From contig NZ_JAAIVB010000008.1 of the NCBI RefSeq assembly GCF_010974945.1, forward strand, positions 226,489-290,488: a stretch of 64,000 nt of DNA, given 5' to 3'. This stretch comes from Noviherbaspirillum galbum. Lineage in GTDB: Bacteria; Pseudomonadota; Gammaproteobacteria; Burkholderiales; Burkholderiaceae_D. Position numbers and translations under genes: made by a program. Below are positions 58,154 through 64,000 of the stretch, piece after piece; position 1 is the stretch's first letter; each line of letters starts with the position of its first letter. A model generated the notes under the pieces. The model saw only the letters and a list, made by a program, of their open reading frames with translations, made no database searches and had not been told where the DNA came from.

Positions 58154-59833
58154 ATGGCCCACACAGACCGCCGCTCCCAGCGCGACGACTACGACGAACT
58201 CTACAACGGATTCCGCTGGCAGGTGCCTGACGAATTCAACATCGCGGAGGTGTGCTGCGCGCGATGGGCCGGCGATGACGGTCGCATCGCGGTGTACTAC
58301 GAAGACGACCAGGGATACTCCGGCACCCTGACCTACGCCGAATTGCAGCGCCAGGCGAACCGCCTGTCGAACGTGCTGCAGGCGCGCGGCGCCCGGCGCG
58401 GCGACCGCATCGCGATCATCCTGCCGCAGCGGGTCGAAACCGCGGTCGCCCACATCGCCTGCCACCAGATCGGCGCGGTGGCCATGCCGATGTCCATCCT
58501 GTTCGGTCCGGACGCGCTGGAATACCGCCTGCAGAACAGCGAAGCCGTGGTGGCGATCGTCGACCAGGCGGCAGCGGCGGCCCTGCAGGAGATACGCGCC
58601 CAGTGCCCCGCGCTGCGCGAGGTGATCGCCGTCGACTGCGCCCTGCCCGGCGCGCTCGACTGGGCGGAGGAGATGCAGTCGGCGCTCGAGCATTTCATGC
58701 CGGTGCGCACGCGGCATTCCGATCCAGCGGTGCTGATCTACACCAGCGGCACCACCGGCGCGCCCAAGGGCGCCCTGATCCCGCATGCCGCCATCATCGG
58801 CAACCTGACGGGTTTCGTCGCCTCCCAGAACTGGTTCCCGCAGGATGGCGATGTCTTCTGGTCGCCCGCCGACTGGGCATGGACCGGGGGCCTGATGGAC
58901 GCCCTGCTCCCCACCCTCTATTTCGGCAAGCCCATCGTCGGCTATCGCGGGCGATTTTCCGCAGACACCGCATTCGCCCTGCTCGAAAAATACGGCGTCA
59001 CCAACACCTTCCTGTTTCCCACCGCGCTGAAGATGATGATGAAAGCCTTTCCGGCGCCGCGCGACAGGTTCAAGCTCAAGCTGCGGGCCATCATGAGCGC
59101 GGGCGAAGCGGTCGGCGACGCGGTGTTCAACTGGTGCGAGACCGCCCTTGGCGTCACGCCTAACGAAATGTTCGGCCAGACCGAGATGAACTACATCGTC
59201 GGCAACAGCGCCCGGCGCTGGCCGGCCAAGCCGGGAAGCATGGGACGACCCTACCCCGGCCACCTGGTCGCGGTGATCGACGACGAGGGCAACCGCGCCA
59301 AGCCGGGGGAAATCGGCGAAGTGGCGATCCGCCGCACCGACATCCACGGCCACCCCGATCCGATCTTCTTCCTCGGCTACTGGCGCAATCCGGAAGCAAC
59401 CCAGGCCAAGTACACCGGCGACTGGTGCCGCACGGGCGACCTGGCGAGCATGGACGAGGACGGCTATCTCTGGTACCAGGGCCGTGCCGACGACATGTTC
59501 AAGGCGGCCGGCTATCGCATCGGGCCGTCGGAGATCGAGAACTGCCTGGTGAAGCATCCTTCGGTGGCGAACGCCGCCGTCGTGCCCAAGCCGGACGCGG
59601 AACGCGGCGCGCTGGTGAAAGCCTATGTAGTGCTGGTGGCGGGCACGGCGCGCAGTCCCGAGGACGACGCGCGTCTGGTGCGCGAACTGCAGGAACACGT
59701 GCGTGGCAAGCTCGCGCCCTACGAATATCCGAAGGAGATCGAGTTCATCGAGGAATTGCCGATGACGACCACTGGCAAGGTGCAGCGGCGCATCCTGCGC
59801 CTGCGGGAGCAGGAACGGGCGCAGGCTGACTGA
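58154..59833 (+). CDS. Acyl-CoA synthetase (AMP-forming), medium-chain/acetyl-type
   Basis: 559 residues. Adenylation motifs IYTSGTTGAPKGAL, FGQTEMNYIVG, TGDLASMDEDGYLWYQGRADD and the C-terminal catalytic lysine in TTTGKVQRR. The W-rich DVFWSPADWAWTGGLMD segment is characteristic of the ACSM/acetyl-CoA synthetase-like branch. It activates a carboxylic acid to its CoA ester; chain length cannot be read. GGAGAG precedes ATG 58154. No fatty-acid genes flank it. Confidence 0.92.
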   Translation: MAHTDRRSQRDDYDELYNGFRWQVPDEFNIAEVCCARWAGDDGRIAVYYEDDQGYSGTLTYAELQRQANRLSNVLQARGARRGDRIAIILPQRVETAVAHIACHQIGAVAMPMSILFGPDALEYRLQNSEAVVAIVDQAAAAALQEIRAQCPALREVIAVDCALPGALDWAEEMQSALEHFMPVRTRHSDPAVLIYTSGTTGAPKGALIPHAAIIGNLTGFVASQNWFPQDGDVFWSPADWAWTGGLMDALLPTLYFGKPIVGYRGRFSADTAFALLEKYGVTNTFLFPTALKMMMKAFPAPRDRFKLKLRAIMSAGEAVGDAVFNWCETALGVTPNEMFGQTEMNYIVGNSARRWPAKPGSMGRPYPGHLVAVIDDEGNRAKPGEIGEVAIRRTDIHGHPDPIFFLGYWRNPEATQAKYTGDWCRTGDLASMDEDGYLWYQGRADDMFKAAGYRIGPSEIENCLVKHPSVANAAVVPKPDAERGALVKAYVVLVAGTARSPEDDARLVRELQEHVRGKLAPYEYPKEIEFIEELPMTTTGKVQRRILRLREQERAQAD

Positions 59834-59844
59834 AGGAGTTCGGC

Positions 59845-60096
59845 TTATTTCTTTTCGTTGTCGGCCTGGGCGTCGCTGGCTTTCTCCTGCAGCTTCTGAC
59901 CGGCGTCCTTCATTTCCGCGCCGGCCTTCGCGGCAGCCTTGTTGAGCTCTTCGCCCGCCTTGGCGGTGGCCTGGTCGATCTGCTTGCCTACCCGTTCGGC
60001 GGGTCCGGGCTGTGCGGTGGATTCCTGCTTCTGGCAGGCGGCGAGGCCAGCCACCAGCAGGATGGCGGCAGCCAGCGGGTACGTTCGGCGTTTCAT
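59845..60096 (-). CDS. Small lipoprotein with Lys/Ala-rich helical tail
   Basis: 83 residues. Signal peptide MKRRTYPLAAAILLVAGLAACQKQE with lipobox LAAC (Cys21). The rest is a charged amphipathic helix (QIDQATAKAGEELNKAAAKAG, in which AKAGEEL and AKAGAEM repeat) resembling Lea/apolipoprotein-like repeats. AAGGATCTGCC stands before ATG 60096. It converges with the acyl-CoA synthetase gene. Function unknown; an envelope stress or structural role is possible. Confidence 0.85.
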   Translation of the reverse strand: MKRRTYPLAAAILLVAGLAACQKQESTAQPGPAERVGKQIDQATAKAGEELNKAAAKAGAEMKDAGQKLQEKASDAQADNEKK

Positions 60097-60224
60097 GGCA
60101 GATCCTTGGTTCGGCAACGGGAACACCGTATCGACCCGGGACGATTGGCGAAGTTTCAGGAAGGCCAGGCCGAATTGACGCGACGCAACGCAACGGCGTG
60201 CGGACCGCCGCAGTCCTGTGCGCT

Positions 60225-61073
60225 TCAGGACGGCATAAAGGCAGCCATCTCGGCGTCGCTGAAACCGGCCGCCCGTCGCGCCTCGAGGTTGAATGGGCCG
60301 CGCGGGACGGGCGCCTTGTACCGCGCGGCAAGTTCTTCGTAGGTGGCCACCGGGTCGAGGCCGCGCTGCCGGCAGAGCCATCCGAACCAGCGGTTGCCGG
60401 TGGCGACATGGCCGATCTCGTCGCGCAGGATGATGTCGAGGATGGCGGCGGCGGCGGCATCGCCGGCCTGCGCGAGCTTGGCGCGCACCGGCGGCGAGGC
60501 GTCGAGTCCGCGCGCTTCCATGGTGCGGGGCACGAGGGCAATCCTGGCCAGGACGTCGCCCGCCGTCTTTTCCGCCATGTCCCACAGGCTGTTGTGCGCA
60601 GGGAAATCGCCGTAGTCGTAGCCGAGCGTGGCGAGGTGGCCGCGCAGCAGGTTGAAGTGCAAGGCCTCTTCCCCCGCCACCCGCAGCCAGTCGGCGTAGT
60701 AATCCGGCGGCATGCCGGTAAAGCGCCAGATGGCATCCAGGGCGAGGTTGATGGCGTTAAACTCGATGTGCGCCAGGGCATGGATCATGGCCGCCCGTCC
60801 CTCGACGGTATGCATGGAGCGATGCTTGACGCCGAGCGGCGGCACGAGTTCAGGGCGTTCAGGCCGCCCGGGCAAGGACATGCCCGGCATGAGCGAGCCC
60901 GGGTCCAGCGCCGCCGCAGGATCGACGTGTCCGGGCGACTCCTGCCAGGACCGCCATAGCGCGGCGGTGCCGGCCGCCTTATCCCGGGGATCGGATTCCG
61001 CAAGCAGGGCGAGTGCGGCATGACGCAGTTCAATGACCGGGGGAATCCGGACCGGGTTGGGCGAAGGCTTCAT
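60225..61073 (-). CDS. DUF455 ferritin-like protein
   Basis: 282 residues, helical. Possible di-metal ligands are HIEFNAINLALDA, GEEALHFNLLRGH and RDEIGHVATGNRWF, i.e. Glu and ExxH patterns of ferritin-like or MiaE-like folds. DUF455 proteins have no confirmed activity. ATG 61073 (MKPSPNPVRIPP) is used; earlier codons are unsupported. It is divergent from the gamma carbonic anhydrase gene with a 49-bp spacer. Confidence 0.88.
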   Translation of the reverse strand: MKPSPNPVRIPPVIELRHAALALLAESDPRDKAAGTAALWRSWQESPGHVDPAAALDPGSLMPGMSLPGRPERPELVPPLGVKHRSMHTVEGRAAMIHALAHIEFNAINLALDAIWRFTGMPPDYYADWLRVAGEEALHFNLLRGHLATLGYDYGDFPAHNSLWDMAEKTAGDVLARIALVPRTMEARGLDASPPVRAKLAQAGDAAAAAILDIILRDEIGHVATGNRWFGWLCRQRGLDPVATYEELAARYKAPVPRGPFNLEARRAAGFSDAEMAAFMPS

Positions 61074-61122
61074 GCAAGGAAGGTAAAATAAAGGTTTGAA
61101 GCGCAACATTCTACGAAAATCC

Positions 61123-61647
61123 ATGGCCATCTTCCAATTGGGCGACCACGCCCCTGACATCCATCCTTCCGCCTATGTCACCGAATCGGCGAACGTTATC
61201 GGCAAAGTGCGCGTCGAAGCGAATGCCAGCATCTGGTTCAACGTCACCATCCGCGGCGACAATGAACTGATCACCATCGGCGAAGACAGCAACGTGCAGG
61301 AAGGCACCGTCATGCACACCGATCCGGGCATTCCGTTGACGATCGGCAAGAACGTGACCGTCGGCCACCAGGCCATGCTGCATGGCTGCACGATCGGCGA
61401 CGGCTCGCTGGTCGGTATCCAGGCTGTCGTTCTGAATGGCGCAAAAATCGGCAAGAACTGCCTCGTGGGCGCGGGCGCGCTGGTCACGGAAGGCAAGGAA
61501 TTCCCGGACAATTCGCTCATCATCGGTTCGCCCGCGAAGGCGGTGCGCACCCTGACCGAAGAGGATGTCCGGCGCATGCAGGCCGGCACCGCGAGCTACG
61601 TGGAACGCGGCCGGCTTTTCAAACAACAGCTCAAGCGGATTGGTTGA
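61123..61647 (+). CDS. Gamma carbonic anhydrase family protein (YrdA/PaaY-like)
   Basis: 174 residues, left-handed beta-helix of hexapeptide repeats ([32 protein letters not shown]). The metal histidines are in VMHTD and GHQAMLHGC. Family members bind zinc; some are carbonic anhydrases or thioesterases, and many have no shown activity. ATG 61123 gives MAIFQLGD, and the stop overlaps the hslO start (TGATGA), so translation is coupled. Confidence 0.93.
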   Translation: MAIFQLGDHAPDIHPSAYVTESANVIGKVRVEANASIWFNVTIRGDNELITIGEDSNVQEGTVMHTDPGIPLTIGKNVTVGHQAMLHGCTIGDGSLVGIQAVVLNGAKIGKNCLVGAGALVTEGKEFPDNSLIIGSPAKAVRTLTEEDVRRMQAGTASYVERGRLFKQQLKRIG

Positions 61648-62570
61648 TGACAGACTCGCTGCAACGATTCATCTTCGAGAACTCAGCCGTACGTGGCGAA
61701 CTGGTCGAGATATCCGATACCTGGAAGCAGGTCCTGGCACGCAAGAACTACCCCGCCGCCGTGCGCAACCTGCTGGGTGAAATGCTGGCGGCAGCCGCCC
61801 TGCTGTCCGCGAACCTGAAGTTCAACGGCATGATCATCATGCAGATGCACGGCGACGGCCCGGTCAAGCTGCTCGTGATCGAATGCGATTCGGAACTGCA
61901 CCTGCGCGCCACGGCGAAATTCCTGCCGGACGTCGACATCTTGGACGACGCGACGCTGACCGACCTGGTGAACGTGCACGGCAACGGCCGTTTCGTGATC
62001 ACCCTGGACCCGAGGGACAAGCTGCCCGGGCAGCAGCCCTACCAGGGCATCGTGCCGCTCGACGGCGACTCGGTGTCGGTGGTGATCGAGAACTACATGC
62101 TGCGCTCGGAGCAACTCGATACCAAGCTCTGGCTGGCGGCAAACGAGCACGTCTCGCGCGGCCTGTTGCTGCAAAAACTGCCGAAGGAAGGCGGGACGGG
62201 CGCGGCCGTGGAAGACGACCTCGATACCTGGAACCATACGGTCACCCTGGCGTCGACGGTCCGCTCGGAGGAATTGCTGTCCACCGATATCCAGACGCTG
62301 ATGCATCGCCTCTTCTGGCAGGAGACCATCCGGGTCTTCGAACCCCGCCATCCAAGCTTCAAGTGTAGCTGCTCGCGCGAGAAAGTCGGCAACATGCTGC
62401 GCATGCTCGGCAAGGAGGAAGTGGATTCAGCGCTGCGCGATCTCGGCAGCCTCGAAATCGATTGCGATTTCTGCGGCCAGCATTATGAATTCGATGCGGT
62501 CGATTGCGCCCAGCTGTTCGCGGCAGACAATGCGGACGGCACGCAGACAGCGGGACCGGCCAGGCACTGA
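61647..62570 (+). CDS. hslO: Redox-activated chaperone Hsp33
   Basis: 307 residues. The C-terminal zinc switch FKCSCSREK and IDCDFCGQHYEF (CxC and CxxC) forms disulfides under oxidative stress and opens the substrate-binding site. The N-terminal part has SAVRGELVEI and the middle GDGPVKLLVIECDS. The start ATG overlaps the preceding stop. It holds unfolding proteins during bleach or peroxide stress. Confidence 0.96.
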   Translation: MTDSLQRFIFENSAVRGELVEISDTWKQVLARKNYPAAVRNLLGEMLAAAALLSANLKFNGMIIMQMHGDGPVKLLVIECDSELHLRATAKFLPDVDILDDATLTDLVNVHGNGRFVITLDPRDKLPGQQPYQGIVPLDGDSVSVVIENYMLRSEQLDTKLWLAANEHVSRGLLLQKLPKEGGTGAAVEDDLDTWNHTVTLASTVRSEELLSTDIQTLMHRLFWQETIRVFEPRHPSFKCSCSREKVGNMLRMLGKEEVDSALRDLGSLEIDCDFCGQHYEFDAVDCAQLFAADNADGTQTAGPARH

Positions 62571-62589
62571 GGTATCAAGCGGTGATGTC

Positions 62590-62609
62590 ATCCCCGCGAA
62601 GGCGGGGAT
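62590..62609. repeat. Single copy of the dispersed CATCCCCGC palindrome
   Basis: ATCCCCGC-GAAG-GCGGGGAT, an 8-bp perfect stem with a GAAG loop, 19 bp after hslO. It is the same element as in the 27.2 kb locus. It may also help end the hslO or ftsB transcript. Confidence 0.8.
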
Positions 62610-62636
62610 CATATAAGCTGCGGCGGTCTGACGCGT

Positions 62637-62981
62637 TTAACGCGCGCCCTGCTTAGGTGGTGCAGGCGGCGGAGGTGGCGGAGGCGGCGCGTTTTCCGCA
62701 GGCTTCTGATTCGCGTCCAGGATCTGGACGAAGATCTCGCCTTCCTTAATCATGCCAAGTTCGAAACGGGCCCGCTCTTCCACGGCTTCAGTCCCTTCCT
62801 TCAAGTCCTGGACTTCCGAACCGAGCTTTGCGTTTCTCGCCTTGAGCTCGTCATTCTTTTTCTGGGCCGCAACCACCTGTCGATCGAGATCCGAAACACG
62901 CAGCCATCCACCCTTCCCCAACCATAGCGGGTACTGGATCAGGACGAGCAATGCCAACAGGCCGAGGGTGATGAGACGCAT
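62637..62981 (-). CDS. ftsB: Cell division protein FtsB with proline-rich tail
   Basis: 114 residues. A membrane helix (about 3-20, [18 protein letters not shown]), a periplasmic coiled coil (about 30-70, [20 protein letters not shown]) and the conserved [18 protein letters not shown]. FtsB forms a complex with FtsL and FtsQ that activates septal wall synthesis. The C terminus carries a run of eight prolines ([12 protein letters not shown]), beyond the usual end of the family. It is downstream of eno (63 bp), the normal order. Confidence 0.95.
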   Translation of the reverse strand: MRLITLGLLALLVLIQYPLWLGKGGWLRVSDLDRQVVAAQKKNDELKARNAKLGSEVQDLKEGTEAVEERARFELGMIKEGEIFVQILDANQKPAENAPPPPPPPPAPPKQGAR

Positions 62982-63044
62982 GGGAAACCGCTACGAAACT
63001 AACGAAAAAGGGCAAGGCGCCATGCCCTGCCCTGGTGATGCCGG

Positions 63045-64000
<956 letters not shown>

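Noticed and set aside
57152..60781. A single minus-strand frame of over 1200 codons
   Set aside because: Only the last 292 codons form the alpha/beta hydrolase. The rest is antisense to the acyl-CoA synthetase and DUF455 genes and has no domain; long antisense frames are expected at this GC content.

Overview
The window reads as chromosomal DNA of a Betaproteobacterium of the order Burkholderiales, most likely family Oxalobacteraceae (Herbaspirillum/Noviherbaspirillum-like). This rests on the high GC content, the rpsF-priB-rpsR-rplI cluster with a PriB gene, the alaA-hom / thrC-moeA-moaD-moaE neighbourhood, the M50 protease-trpS-dapA-bamC block and the protein sequences. Genus assignment is inference. 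No tRNA, rRNA, CRISPR array, insertion sequence or prophage was seen. About 60 protein genes are called; two are cut by the window ends (an AraC-type regulator on the left, enolase on the right).

Layout. 1-4.7 kb: AraC-type regulator end, a small protein with an RGS-like fold signature, clpB behind a sigma-32 promoter, and an unrecognised small protein. 4.7-16.8 kb (minus strand): crcB, molybdopterin genes moaE-moaD-moeA, thrC, then a threonine-degradation pair (SDR-type threonine dehydrogenase and kbl) with a divergent XRE/cupin regulator and a secreted subtilisin-like protease, then hom and alaA. Threonine breakdown genes therefore lie between two threonine synthesis genes. 17-24.6 kb (plus): a lipid A 4-amino-4-deoxy-L-arabinose (Ara4N) pathway, with the two ArnA activities on separate genes. 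24.7-30.6 kb: bcp, phoH, an unusual repeat locus, a Pit-type phosphate transporter with its DUF47 partner, and dnaB.

30.7-35.5 kb (plus): a MarR-EmrAB-type efflux operon between dnaB and the ribosomal protein/primosome cluster rpsF-priB-rpsR-rplI. 37-47.5 kb: lexA with an SOS box, trmJ, suhB, rhlE, mutS, an exported protein coupled to mutS that looks like a metallophosphoesterase without its metal ligands, slyD, a uL16 hydroxylase and an Ala/Pro-rich lipoprotein. 47.6-48.8 kb: a metal-responsive MerR regulator and CDF transporter sharing a 19-bp-spacer promoter. 48.8-58 kb (minus): MBL hydrolase, bamC, dapA, methyltransferase, trpS (with a cysteine motif like that of [4Fe-4S] TrpRS), M50 protease, yciO, htpX (consensus sigma-32 promoter), PHP phosphatase, alpha/beta hydrolase. 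58-64 kb: acyl-CoA synthetase, a small lipoprotein, DUF455 protein, gamma carbonic anhydrase with hslO, ftsB and eno.

Most of the window is ordinary core genome. The items most worth a second look are the RGS-like protein (524-1234), the ligand-less phosphoesterase coupled to mutS (44070-45053), the two-armed repeat locus at 27130-27398, and the two accessory modules inserted into otherwise conserved operons.
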